A stretch of DNA of 64,000 nucleotides from Narthecium ossifragum (Eukaryota; Streptophyta; Magnoliopsida; Dioscoreales; Nartheciaceae). Both the position numbers and the translations under genes were made by a program. The DNA is taken from contig OY986966.1 of NCBI GenBank assembly GCA_963920575.1, positions 27,600,581 through 27,664,580 on the forward strand, in the 5' to 3' direction. A model generated the notes under the pieces. The model saw only the letters and a program-made list of their open reading frames with translations, had not been told where the DNA came from and ran no database searches. Shown here piece after piece: positions 1 to 12,700 of this stretch. How positions within the stretch are numbered: position 1 is the stretch's first letter; each line of letters begins with the position of its first letter.

Positions 1-1995
1 CCAGGGTACAAGTGTCTACCTTTATACTGGCAATAGGTCCTGTCCATTGGCTGTTAAAACCATTTGGGCCAAGAACAGAGTGCCTGGACAGTGTTTCCTC
101 TTTTGGATAAGGTAAACTCAGCGATCTGTAACATATGTTTAAAGCAGGTTAAATTGCAGAAAGCTAATGACTATATACAACAAATATAAATCTATAGCAT
201 CGCTGAAATGATCTCATAATTACTTCTTCCAAACATGCAAGCATATTTTATTTCATGCGATCCATGTTTCCAACTACAGTCTCTGCAGTCTTATATGCAG
301 ACATATGTACATTCAACTCCAGGCCACACTCCCTAAGGTAAGCTGCACATTGAACAAGTAGCCAGCATGCACCTATATTCTGTGCATGGATGATGCAGAG
401 AGCAATAAAAAGGCTAACAATTAAAAAACATACATTTTTTTAAAGTCCTTCTGAAACTGGTTCGAGGACACCACTTGATTCCTTTCATTATTCAGCTTCC
501 CTGATGACTGAGATACACTTCTCATGGCAGGCTGCAGTTACAAGAGCAGTAAGTAAAGCCAGATAAAGAAGTGTGCATATACATTTGACAATAACTAAAA
601 AGTGTCCCGAAAACAATAACCGGGAACTAAACAAATTAGATGAATGGCTATGTTCATAACCAATTGAATGAGATCATCATAGATTAAGATAACATCAATC
701 CGGAATAGAATAATGACTTTTGGGACCTGAAGCTTGTAACTCTCTGACAGATGTTGATGAACACATACCATCTCAAGAGGACGACTTGAATATATCTGCT
801 TCTTAGAGTGAGAGTTTGGAGTTAAGTAATCAGAAGTTGCTTCATGACCATCTAATTGAGACTCAAGCCCACTATTGATATCAAGAAATTGATGCTGAAC
901 ATGAGGCTTGAGTGATTCTAGTTCATCTAGGACGCTCAAGAGTTTCTGCAATAAAGATTTCAGAGTTCAGCAAAGGTACAAAAAGAATAATTGACATCGC
1001 TTACCTTGACAATGTTAAATATGCCAACAAAGGTGAGAGGGCCAATGGCTTGTGCTGACCTTCTTGAAAGTGGCTCTTTCTTTCGGAAGCAAGACCTGGT
1101 AGTCTCGATGCGAAGGTATCGTTTCACACACCAGACTGCCATAGATAAAGAATGAAATAATAGGAATCTTATTCATTAAGTCAATATTACTGCATTCATC
1201 CCAGTATATAAGGTAAAGAAAGAACATTAGTTGCCACCCTTACCTTGAAAACCTAAGAAGCATAATATATAAATCAATAAGATTCTCCTCCTTGCGATAA
1301 ATACTGGCCTGAACATAGTAAACAAGCAACACAAAAATTAGATGAAACATTCCGAAGTGGAAAAATTCACAAATAAACATGTGCCAACACCAATTCAATT
1401 ATGTTAACGGAAAAATAACAGTTCAAAAAAATCAGAACCATGCAACTTCCTATATTGGGTAAAAAAATCAGCACAGAGCCCTAATCTAATAACAGCCACA
1501 ACCATGCTAAGCAAACAACAGCCGTGAAAATAAAATACTCATCGGTGACTCCAAAACAAGCTTCCTCATCGATTCCACTACCTCAAAATCACTCGTTTCA
1601 CAACTCCAATCACTTATAATCTGATTTGCACCCAAGAAAGTCACATTATCGATCAAAATCACACCATTTTCCTTCCATAATCAATCTTCCCGACAACATA
1701 GCATACCTCCCCAAGTCCCCAATAATTTCGCCAATCCAAACCCTAACCAAACGAATTCTATGCCGATAATCCACATAAATTTTATAAAATTGGACAACAA
1801 GATTCAGAAATGAACAGAAAGATTGACAGATTGATCGAGATAGAGAGGAATGACCTGCGTAAGGAGATTGGCGGCGATGCGGTAGTAGTACTGGAGGGGG
1901 AACCGGTCATCGACTTCGATGGGGCGCGCGCACGCGTTGAGGTCGATCGCGCGCAGCGGCGGGGAACTCGCCGCCGGCTTCCAATCACCGGGCAT
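1..1995 (-). CDS. AMSH-like ubiquitin thioesterase, N-terminal half (gene runs off the left edge)
   Basis: AMSH proteins are JAMM-type, zinc-dependent deubiquitinases that act with ESCRT-III in endosomal and vacuolar sorting. Six coding exons fit on the minus strand: 1995-1855, 1308-1244, 1135-1060, 945-769, 531-434 and 125-20. Their phases join without a break (47, 21+2, 1+25, 59, 32+2 and 1+35 codons). The start is the ATG at 1995, giving MPGDWKP. The reading then matches the plant AMSH N-terminal helical (MIT/USP8-dimer-like) domain, with landmarks such as AIDLNACARPIEVDDRFPL, a YYRIAANLL segment, ETIPSHRDYQ and VLDELESLKP. A Ser-rich linker follows, then the conserved ETLSRHSVLGPNG block. 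The catalytic JAMM domain must lie left of base 1 and cannot be judged. The last splice site (GT at 19-18) is less certain, because the exon could read on to the window edge. Confidence 0.85.
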
Positions 1996-2528
1996 GGGGA
2001 ATCGTGTCTGGAGTTTCGATGGAAGTCTCTATCGGGAATCGGCTTCTTCTTCTTGGATTCTTTTCGCCGGCGCGAAGGCTCGTAAGACGTGACTACGGTC
2101 CAACGGAGGGGAAGAGGGAAACCCCAGGTGGTTGAGTAGAGAGGAAGGAATTCTTTTCTAAAATGTCAGCTGGTGGGCCCTGGAGATTTGATTTTGTTGG
2201 ACTGGAATTCGGCCGGTTATGGTATTGGGCTGGGCTGGTCTGGTGGGCCTTGGCGATAGCATTATTCTACCCCTTATCAATTAGTGTTATCGAGATAATG
2301 AAAATTAAATGGTGATAAGTACATATTTATAGGATATAAAATGAAAGGAATGGAATTAAAAGGTTAAATGTTAATAGATACATATTTATAAAAAGGATGA
2401 AAAATAAAAAAAAGTGGACAAAGCTAAAATGAAAAGAGATGGAATTAAATGGTTACATGTTAATAGATACATATATTTATAAAGGATAAAAAATAAAAAA
2501 AATGGACAAAGCTTAAAAAACAAATGTG

Positions 2529-2600
2529 GGGGCGTTGCGAGAATCGAACTCGCGACCTCTCGCACCCGAAGCGAGAATCATACCACTAGACCAAACGCCC
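2529..2600 (-). tRNA. tRNA-Pro (anticodon CGG)
   Basis: The minus strand folds as a standard 72-nt cloverleaf. The acceptor stem pairs GGGCGTT with AACGCCC, the D-arm contains TGGTCTAGTGGTA, the anticodon loop is TTCGGGT with anticodon CGG, and the T-arm contains GTTCGAATC. A T6 run just downstream on the minus strand (A-run before 2521 on the plus strand) is a suitable Pol III terminator. The gene lies between the divergent AMSH-like and ZMAT2-like genes. Confidence 0.95.
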
Positions 2601-3048
2601 CTGCTATACGAAGTTTTTAATATTTAAGTATCTATATATGACTATCTCATCTAATTACGAAAGGGCCACGGATGCGCTCCCCTCCCCTTGCCTCTCTCTT
2701 CTCTGCCCTTCTCTTCCCACTCTCTCCCAAGGTTTACGAGGTTTTCGCCAATTAGGTGTCCATCTGATGCAATTGCTGTCTCCATTACTCAATTAAACCT
2801 AACCTAATCGTTAACTCTTGCAATTGCCTAAAGGGTTCTCTGAATCAGTTGCTCGGGAACAAAAAATTCCAATCTTTTGGAGAGATAGTGGTCATTAGAT
2901 TGTTAGGTTTCGTGATCATGGTTTCTTCGAATTTTTTTACTGTGTCATTCTTCCACTGCTACTGCTGTTTTTCCTCATGCTCGAAGTTTATGATCTTTTT
3001 CGCAGGTGACGTCGGCGTAGTGGGGCTTCGAATTGACACCGTTTTGTG
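2601..3048 (+). promoter_or_regulatory. Upstream region and 5' UTR of the ZMAT2-like gene
   Basis: This stretch holds pyrimidine-rich sequence (about 2680-2730) typical of a plant 5' UTR and then the AT-rich leader of the next gene. An acceptor-like TTTTTCGCAG ends at 3005, so the leader may contain an intron, but the matching donor was not settled. No clear TATA box was seen. Confidence 0.35.
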
Positions 3049-6000
3049 ATGGGCGATAATGTGAGTCGATTGAGGGTTGTTGTGTTCTTTATCGTTTCTT
3101 GTTACTATGAGTTGGCGGCTGTGCATTTTGGGTATTGAACTCATATGGCTCTATTTGATTTGTTTTATAGCCAGTTGGAGTTGACAACACCAATAGAAGG
3201 AAATGGAACCGTGAGGAATATTTGGAACGAGCCAGGAAGCGCGAGCAGGTAATGTTCTATACTCGTGGTCAGAAGTGCTTATGGATGTCTTTTGGATACT
3301 TTGGTTCTCTAATAGGTGTTCTTGTTGTCAATAGGATGAAGAAGCTCGGCACAAGCTCAAAGGTAAGGCCTTTGTTGATTTCTGGATTTTCTGGTATTCC
3401 ATGCTGACTAATTGTCTGATAGAGCGCATGGCAATTCAATTATGGAGTATAGGATTGTTTGTCCTTGAATTGTCTGATTTCTTTTTCTTTCTGGTCTTCT
3501 TTCCTTCATGTGTCTTCATTTTACATTTGCAGCAAAAGGTCCTCCTGTGCAACGAAAGCCCTTAAAGCATAGGGATTATGAAGTTGATCTTGACTCGCGC
3601 TTGGGGAAAACCCAGGTTTGTCTTCTCTTTCAATTTGTTATTCTACAGTGACTGATCGAATCTAGTGGAAAAACAATCTCGTTTTTCATAGTTAAATGAA
3701 TGCTTATGCTTCTGATGCTTTTTATATGACAGTATCATGCAATTGTCTCAGTTGAATCTCTCTAGGCTGGATAGCTTGTTGGAAAGATTATTAGGAAGTG
3801 AAAGGAAGAGTGGGCCATGGAAATATTTACAGTAGGAACTTCGTTTTTGTGTTGATAGTGATTCTATGATTCGATCGAAATGCATCTAGCACATCTTGTA
3901 GACCTGTTTCCGGGAATCAGCGCAAAGGGACGAGAGAATTGAACATATTGTAGCTGCAATTATTGCCATTTGAATCTTTCATTTCATAGATCTCGCTTTG
4001 TAAGTGAATATATCTCTTGCCGCTTAAAGTGCCTCTTTTGTACAAGTGATGCTCCTTTGATTTTTGGAACTCATTGTTCAGGATTATATAATATTGAACT
4101 ATTTATGAATGGTTAATCGGCTTATGAGGTTTTAAAACTTTTGAGGTAACTGGTTTACCTATATGTTATTCACTGCTAATTATTTGTTTGCCTTTTCTTG
4201 CAGGTTGTTACGCCTATTGCACCATTAAGCCAACAGGTAATTTCTATTACCATAAAGCCAACAGCTGTTCAGAACAGAATAGACTTCACTTCGAATTTTA
4301 CATGCTTATATTGTTAGCTCGAAACTGGGGAACTATAATGCAGAAGGATATAAAGTCCATATTTACATTCACCCATGGTTATATATTATAAGACCTCAGT
4401 GTATAGCTTGCTATGGCTTGAATAGTTAATAGCTAAATGTTCTTATTATCTCAAAAGGCTTTCTTTTATGTTTTTGAAAGCCATAATGGTTCACTAGTCA
4501 ATTTATCATATCTTTCTTATGATTGCCTACAGTAATATTTTTACTTTCTATTGTGAACAAGTCAAGCTATATTGACAAATTTGATTGAGTGAGTGAGTTG
4601 GTCAGCGTGGTTACTATGGTCTTTGGAAATTTCGCTGCCTGGTGCCATGTTATTAATGCTGCTCCAAGACATGGTTATTATAAGTATCACATCTATGATT
4701 TGTTGTCCTGCAGGCTGGCTACTACTGTGCTGTTTGTGAATGTGTGGTAAAGGACTCAGCTAATTACTTGGACCACATCAATGGCAAAAAACGTATGCAT
4801 TTCTTCGCACTGTACCTGCACATTGTATCGTCTAATCGAACTTGCAAATCTGTGCTTATTGCTGATGTTGTGTGTTACAGATCAAAGAGCTTTGGGCATG
4901 TCTATGCGGGTAGAGCGGGCATCACTTCAACAGGTAGAGTAATTTCTGAGTTAGATTGAATAAGCCGTTATCAATACCTATGTTATCAATACCTATTAAT
5001 AACCATTTAGCTTCTTTGCGTGTACATTTACTTTACCAAGATGCACTTTACGATGACCACGTCTTGTGTGACAGTCTACTTAACCATATCAAAAAATTAA
5101 TGAGCATCCTTAAGCACTCAATTGGCCTCTATGATGCCTGCTTTATTAACATTTGAGTGGTACCTGCTTACCGTTTCAAACTCAGTTATCTGCCTGCATA
5201 TCCATCTATGTTTTCTATCCCTGGTTAAGCTTTTAATCTATTTACTAATCCTCCTATTTTAAAATATTATTAATGCTTCAAACAATCCCCAATCCCACTT
5301 CTACGAACCATGTGGCATTTCTATACCTACTTATCCTGTGCACTCCCTTGCCATCTTTATATGATATCTTCAATTGCCCATTAAACTTTTTTTTTGGTTT
5401 TCAGAGCATATGCAAGTTCACTCAGCTAAATAAAGCTATGTTAAGCATTTGGAATTGTACACCTTTGTGTTTCTGTTTTTATCAATACAGCCTAATATTT
5501 TGTTGTGATGCCTAAATTATATAATTCGCTTGACAGGTCCAAGAAAGATTTGAAACGCTTAAGAAGCGAAAAGATTCTGGCAGCTTCACTGAGCAAGGTA
5601 ACACAAATACGAAGCAAAAGTTGTCTACATGGTTCTATTTATTTTATTTTTATTTGCTGGGTAGTTGTGTTTCAACTAGTCCACCATACTCCATTTAACC
5701 CAATGGTTTTGATACCTAGAATTTAATCGTACAGGGGTGCATTGCATCTACTTTTGTATATGGATATTTATCTGAATAGTTGGTGATTTTTGTGCTCCAG
5801 ATTTTGATGAGAGGATATTAAAGCAGCAGCAAGAGGAGGAAGAAAGGAAGCGTCAGCGGCGAGAAAGAAAGAAGGAAAAGAAGGTTTGTATGTGGTTGTG
5901 GTTGATGTGCTGAAGGCAACCATAGAACAAACTAGAAGGATAACAAAAGGGACTTAGTGCCACACCAGTCTTAGAAAAGTTTACAGATAATGGGAAGACT

Positions 6001-6412
6001 AGATGCATACTTTTTAGCCTCAAGGCCAGGAAAATTTCTCCTCCCTCCATATGTGGGAGCATGCTCTTAGATTACCCTGATCGATGCTTGTTGCTCTGAC
6101 GTGCTTATTGATTGCTTTTGATATGAGATTTCAAAACGTTCATTTGTTTCTAAATAAAACAAAAGGTCTGATGTTCTTGGGGATTTTTTAGGATATAGTA
6201 GTGCAATATCTGGCTTTGGTTTGTTTAGATTATTGATTACATGAGCTCAAGTATTTTCCTTCACATGTATGCTACTTTTGTTTCTAATATCTAGTTCTGA
6301 TGAGTTGAACTTTGGTTCTTAGAAAGAAAAGGCTGCAGAAGATACAGAGGATGTCGATGCTGATGTTGCAGCCATGATGGGTTTCGGCGGTTTCCGATCA
6401 TCCAAGAAGTGA
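3049..6412 (+). CDS. ZMAT2/SNU23-type zinc-finger splicing factor
   Basis: The yeast and human relatives (Snu23/ZMAT2) are U4/U6.U5 tri-snRNP proteins needed for spliceosome activation. Ten coding exons join in phase: 3049-3060, 3171-3248, 3335-3362, 3533-3615, 4204-4236, 4714-4792, 4881-4933, 5537-5597, 5801-5883 and 6323-6412. The product is about 199 aa and begins MGDN. Recognisable blocks are [18 protein letters not shown], then [19 protein letters not shown]. Next comes one U1-type C2H2 finger, C83-x2-C86-x12-H99-x5-H105, followed by [15 protein letters not shown]. The C-terminal coiled, basic tail contains [17 protein letters not shown] and ends [12 protein letters not shown], the family's usual end. 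Introns are GT-AG. Length and domain order match the family, so the gene looks intact. Confidence 0.95.
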
Positions 6413-6914
6413 AACATAACATGCACTCATTTTCTGAGACTACTCTGTTCTCTCAGTGTTCTATAGCACCAGCTGTCTGCAAGCTTTCCAAAGAATCTAT
6501 GTCCCCTTAAAAGCTGGAAAAATTGCAGAAAAGTTGATTGGTGTACTCATCTATATATTTGGCATGTTCTTTAGTTCTTCGATGCCAAATGATTCAGTTG
6601 TGTCATGACTTTCTTAATTCTACCATTCTGTAATCTTATCTTTCAGATTATTTTTGCAACTTTGATTGCCTTTGCCCTTTGAAGGCAAAACGCCCTCTGA
6701 AAGCTGGTGGTGGGTTCTGATCGCTTCAAGCTGCTGCTTTGGGATAATGTTTGATCAATACATGATATATCACTGCTGTATACTCTGCTCCTGAGCTGTG
6801 GAACAAATGTTGGTGAAACCATCTACATCTGTTTGAGATTTCCATGAGGAGAACAAAGTTTTTAGAAACTTTAGTAAGTGGGACATTTCTATCACTGTTG
6901 TTGAGACCAATATA
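6413..6914. other. 3' UTR and spacer after the ZMAT2-like gene
   Basis: AT-rich, T-rich sequence with no reading frame of interest. It probably contains the 3' UTR; no definite poly(A) signal was chosen. Confidence 0.4.
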
Positions 6915-7767
6915 GGGGGCGTTTGGCTGGTTGCATCAGTTAATGCTGCATCACCTGTTTGTTTGGTTGTTTGTATTAACTGATGTAGTATTAGCTCATT
7001 TTCTGTTTGGTTGGTATGTATTGCATCAGTTGATACAGCTGTTTCATATCATTTTTTTTCTTTAGCTGTTTTTTATTTAACTATATTTTTTCTTTGACTA
7101 TATTTATTAAATTATTGAGCTCGTGCTAACTTAATAATTTCTTAATTATTAAAGTAAAAAAGATCAAGCAGGTGTGAGTATTAACCTAAAATCGTCTTAG
7201 CAAACTCTTAACTACAAAGTATCAATCAAATCTTAAACAACAGTGTTCAATTCTTTACTTATCTTTCGGACTTAATTTGTTTATGATAATTTTTTTAATA
7301 AAAATCAACAAAAATACAAGCAAAAATAATATATTCATGTAAAGTTTTTTCCCACGAATTTTCGGATTTTCTGGTTGGGTTTTCAGATTTTTTGGAATTC
7401 ATATATTGATTTTTCGAATTTATTCAAGGTTTTATTAATTTCGAAAATAATATATTCATGTAAAGTTTTTTTCCCACGAATTTTCGGATTTTTTGGTTGG
7501 GTTTTCATATTTTTCGAAATTCATATATTGATTTTTCGAATTTATTCAAGGTTTTATTAATTCTAAAATAATATTTTAATTCATATAGTGATGCATCAGC
7601 TGATGCTGCATCAACAGAAACAACCATCTTGGCTGCATCAGCTGATGCAGCATCTGAGCCTCTTTTTGCATCAGTTGATGCATTTGACCAACCAGACACT
7701 GGTTTGTATCAAAAGGCTGCATCAACTAATGCATGTATCAGCTGATACATGCAACCAAACAGCCCCG
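6915..7767. mobile_element. Non-autonomous TIR element (MITE-like, about 0.85 kb)
   Basis: The left end begins GGGGGCGTTTGGCTGGTTGC and the right end finishes GCAACCAAACAGCCCCG. These are imperfect inverted repeats of the GGGG(C)TGTTTGGTTGCA kind used by plant Harbinger/hAT-like MITEs. Both sub-terminal regions are packed with palindromic GCATCAGCTGATGC-type words. The middle contains an AT-rich unit of about 121 bp present twice (copies starting near 7323 and 7443). No transposase frame is present. TAG flanks both ends (6913-6915, 7768-7770), but this is a weak target duplication, so the superfamily stays open. Confidence 0.6.
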
Positions 7768-7819
7768 TAGAGTCTTCAATCAGGATTAGGCTAGTGCTAC
7801 AATAGTTCTTTCAACTTTC

Positions 7820-8626
7820 TTTTTTTTTTACAACTTGAGCCCAGGCTGGTGAAAATAAAGACAAAACATGGTACTAATAAGCCAAAAAGGAAACAAGCTT
7901 AAATACCCTCCTATCTGGGATGAGTAAAACCTCCTCCAAACCTTCCCAGGCCATCGGCGTCACCGTTCTCCTCCCTCAAAATGAAACTGATATGAATTTC
8001 TGCAAACTGGGAGGCCAACCAGCATACTTGCTGAAGTCTTTGCTTGAGTGGCTCTGGCCAAACATGGTGGCCATTAAGACACTCCACAAGATCCCAAGCA
8101 TTCATCTCCACAAACATCCGATTAATGCCGTGAAGCTTATTTAAAAAAATTGATCTTTCCAGCGCACCAAGCTCCGCACACATAGCATTATTAGCAGTCC
8201 CTCCTTCCGACAAAACCCAGACTTATTCTCCGTGACCATTCCAGCAAGCAGCTCCAAATCATGCACGCCCACTGTTACTGTAGTACGAGGCATCGGTCCT
8301 CAACAAAAAAAATTATGACCTAGACAATTGCCTCCTCTCTACCGTATGTCTCTTGCATCCTCTCCCTTTGAGCACCCATTCCTTAGCTTGCCAAATAACC
8401 GATTTCATCAGGTTCTGCACAGAGTCTCCATCCCCATCAAACACGACTCTGTTACGATTCTTCCAAAGCATCCAAATATCATAACCAATTCGCGCCTTCC
8501 TTTCAGTCCATAAAGCCGATTTAGTGAACTTTCCAATCACCTCCGTCCATCTGCCCCAACCCTCCCCAGATTTAAACTCTATATCGTTCAATTTGGACTT
8601 TCCAATCACCTCCGCCCATCTGCCCG
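7820..8626 (-). mobile_element. 5'-truncated LINE with perfect 15-bp target-site duplication
   Basis: GTTCTTTCAACTTTC occurs at 7805-7819 and again at 8627-8641, exactly flanking the element. On the minus strand the element ends in a poly(A) run (T-run 7820-7829), the hallmark of target-primed reverse transcription. The minus strand reads two broken pieces of a LINE ORF2 C-terminal region. One piece (about 8636-8313) resembles the linker before RNase H, with IWMLWKNRNRVVFDG. The other (8213-7911) is RNase H-like, with VECLNGHHVWPEPL and NGDADGLGRFGGG. They lie in different frames, so the copy is dead. The 5' end (8529-8626) carries a repeated segment, treated as a finding. Confidence 0.85.
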
Positions 8627-9768
8627 GTTCTTTCAACTTTCAAGACCTACATGAGAACTCTTCTACAAATTCATATTGACTCTAATATAATACCAGGAAT
8701 ATTTTGAAAAAGATAATAATAACCAATCGTTCAATTTGGACACAGTAGGGGCCATGTGCAATTCAATATTTTTCAGGGGCATGCTTGAATATTAGCCACC
8801 GTAAGATGTGGAGGGCCTGAATACAAAATGGCCGAAGACGTATGTTAGTTAAGTTGCCTCTGCGGAGGAACACATCGGGGAAGGGTTTTAACTTTTAAGC
8901 AGCCCTCTGCGTGCCCTAGCGCTTGTTATCTCATAGCATCCATGTTTTAAGCCCCCTCGTCTCGCTCCTCCGGCGTCGTACTCCAGAACTCCGGCGATTA
9001 AAGAGTACGTGTCCTTGTTACCGTTATTTGATTTCTACGCATCTCTATTCGCTTTTCTCTGCCGAGCATGGTATCATCGTTTCGGTTGTCGTTGTTTGAT
9101 TCTTTAGAGACCGTAAAGATTCAAGAATCAATTTGGTTTCCGAGGGTAGGGTGTTGATCGTGGATTTCGTATGACCTAGGGCGTCATGCATTGTGTGGGT
9201 TTAGCGCACGACTTCTGAATGATGATATTGGGCGCGTATTTATTTGGGATATCGATTTCTTGGTATTGGTTGAGTTCTTTAGAAAGTGGAGACCGTTTCT
9301 TTTTCCTTCTTGCGTAGGTGTTTTAATTGGATTCATATGTTGGCAGAATTGGTGCCATTTGGATAGATCTTTTCGTTTTATCGCGGGAGAAAACGGAACA
9401 TCATTTTGGAACTGGATTTCTTGGATTTTGTCTTCATATTTCGCTACATTTGTGCTTTAAAACCAAAAGGGAGACTTGCGGTGTAGAATCTTTCATTTTA
9501 CTATAACACCTGCAAAATCTTTTTTCGACTTTCTTGTTAACCAGTATGTTGTCTTTGGTGGTTTATTATAACCCTGTCAGGCAGAAAGAGTTATTGCAAC
9601 TTGTTGGCTGCAGGCAAGAGTGCGTTGCGTTTCATATTAGACATTAGGCTAGAATATATGGCAAATCTAAAAAGAAATATGGCACTTTAAGGCACTGAAA
9701 GTTTTTCAATTCTGATACCTATCCTTTGGGATTGGATGCAGGGTATTGATTTTATTGTGAGTGAAGAA

Positions 9769-12700
9769 ATGTACCCTTCAAAGGGGATCAACCCTTATGG
9801 GCAACAGTCATATAATGCACAACAAGCATATGGGCAAATGGTAAGGATAAGAATTCTGGATAGTCAGTGTCGTTAGATTGTATACAAGTTTTTATTAACT
9901 GCTCTGTGAGGTTTTTTATACATTTTGTATTGGTACTTACTATTAACCTTTGATTATGTACTTGTTGCAGCCCAGAACTGTTTATTCCACAAGTTCTGTT
10001 GCCGGCCCTAATGTGGGATCTCAGCACACCTTGGCATCTCGCCAATCATCTATGCTTAATGCTACGCAAGAAGCAGATACAAGTGGATATAGAACCCAAC
10101 CCTCACAAGCAACTCAATATGGTGGTCCATATGCTTCTGTTTATGGTTCATCTAGTATGGGCAGTGCTCAACAGGTCAGGGCTTTTATCAGTACTTCCTC
10201 ATTTGACTTTATACTGCACCATGTTTTATATGATTTAGTTGACTGTTACTGATCTCATTGTCAGAGCCGTCATTAGTTTCACGCCTCACACCAATGAAAA
10301 GCAATTAACCCAGCTTTACCGGTTATGTGTTTGGCAACTACTTATGAGTCATCTGTTTTGGAATTTCTTTTAAGGTAAGGATAGGCAATGACAAGGATTT
10401 GCTTAAGAATAAGCTGGGAGTTAAGTAAGGATAAAATCATTGGCAACACATAAGAACTTTAATGATAACAAACAAATATATTACCAAGTTAGGATAGGGT
10501 CAGAAAGGTAAAAGGATTAAAATGAAGATACCCCAATAGAGAAGACAGGGAGTTTGGTAAAAAGTTCAGCAATTTTAAACAATTTTTAAACAATTGATAT
10601 GTGATTCTTCTCTAGAATATCATTTGTACCTAGATAATTATTGTGGTCTACATTAATAAAGCGACTGAAAGCATCATGAGGCTTATATGGACATCGCTTA
10701 ATTATAGTTTCTTCTTCGCGTTGTTTTATACACTTTGTGACCACTTTCTCATTCTTTCATCATTTCACTGAACAAACAGGCCTCTAGGGATTCTTTAGAA
10801 TTGTTAATTGAAGTGTTCATATGCTTGATGTTATCTCATAGAATATTCCATGCTATGTTATGTGTTTTTCTGTTGTGTTTTTCCATTTTTCGCCATCTTG
10901 ATACTGTTTAATCACCCGGGAAAGCTAAATACATCAAAAGGGATGTTATATGATGCAGCAGCCTTCAGTGTTAAAACTCTTGTTTCTGGATCTTTAGTTC
11001 TTATAAGCTGCACTGTTTCTGGTGCAGGCTGTAGGATTGAGCGCTAAACCTGAAGATTCATCCAAACTCCAGGTCCAGGGTCGAGCTGGTTACGCTTCTG
11101 CAGTAGCTGAGTCATCTAAATTTTCATCTGGAGCTTTGGGTTCCAGCTTGGGAATGAGCAGTGATGGCTATGTTTCAGCATCGAACGTTGGATACGGTCA
11201 GAAGGGGGATTATTTATCTGTTAAAGGTTCTGATTATGCTTCAATGGACAGGAGACCCTATGGTGACCATCAGAATGTCTATGTTGGGAGGGATTTGCAA
11301 AATGAACAAGCTAGAAGATACAATGACTCTGTGGCTCTTGGCCATCAACATAAGGTTAAACTTTTCAGCTGATTCAAGTTGTATTATCTGAGTTTGTTTG
11401 CAATTCTTGCGTCGTAGTTCTTCCTGATGATCTGACTTGGTTAATTTTGTTCTTTGATTGTCTGGCCATTTCAACAGTCTGAGATGCTTGATCATGTAGA
11501 CCAGGTATCAGTTTTTTTTCCTATTTATATGTCTCATTTTTTGTTTTCCTGCAGAGAGTTTACATATTATGGCATATGCACACACTAATCCCTCTGCTTT
11601 TGAAAACTTTGAAAGGCTTCACTGCTTCGGCAACAACAATCGCTACAAGCGCAAGGGCTGAAGTCTGCTTCTGATATGAGGTATGGACTTTTCACATGTT
11701 GCGTATGTCAGGGTTTCATTCTGATAGCTGTGTTTTCTTTGAATTGGAATGAATGGTATTGCTGGAATTGAACTTGTGGTTGTTGGTGTGTCTCGCATAG
11801 CTTTCATTTTAGTCTGCCCTCATTTTTTGGTGATATACGCCAAAACCCTCCTTCAGATATTTGTGTTGAACCTTTCTTCCTGATTACTGGTAATAGCAGC
11901 TCTATGCTTTCTTTGATACTTTTGCCGCTCCTATACCACTGAGTAGGATATAAATTTCTGGCAGACAAGCTGATTACCTTTCAGCATCAGCTGCTCCTAC
12001 TCGACATGGAGTCCAAGAATTTAGTTCCTATGGTGGAAGGATGGATGTCGATCCTCGTAATTTATCCATTCTAGGAAGTACTCCATATGGTGGGCAACAT
12101 CCAGTTTCAATTCTAGGGAGTGCTTCCAGGAGAAATGTGGATGATCTCATTTATGCTCAGGGATCATCTAGCATTGGTTATGGGGTGGGTTTGCCCCCAG
12201 GTCGTGATTATGGTGCTGGAAAAGGCCTCCACAGCGCATCACTTGAGGCTGACTACCAAGGGAGTGTTTTCTTGCATGGACATCCAAGTCATGGAGCCGC
12301 CATTGTTGACGAAAGGAAGGATGATAGACATGTTTCACATCGGGATTTTGACGTTAGGGAGGAGCGTCATAGAGATCTCATGCGGGAGAGAGAAAGAGAA
12401 CGAGAACGGGAGGAGCGTGAACGTGAAAGAGTTAGAGAACGTGAAAGGGATCGGCTTTTGGAGCGCCGAGCGAAGGAGCGGGAACGTGACCGTAAGCGTG
12501 GACCTGATTCTAGGCGTGAACGAACTCCACCAAGAGCTTCTGGAGATCGCCGGGCTACCTCTTCAGTGAAGGAGGAGAGATCATCGCGACGAGTCTCACC
12601 ACGTCGAGAAACCTTGCATAGGTGGAACTTGATGTTTTCTTTGTAACCTGCTATAGGCTCTGAATTGGTTGCTGCTTCGCTTATGGTGCAGCTATCACAA

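Noticed and set aside
10330..10560. MITE-like region in a CCAR1-type intron
   Set aside because: Some GTGTTTGGCAAC-type wording, but no matching inverted end or target duplication could be placed.
12120..12569. 149-codon plus-strand frame
   Set aside because: It is a shifted-frame shadow of the Arg/Glu-rich CCAR1-type exon 11965-12621.
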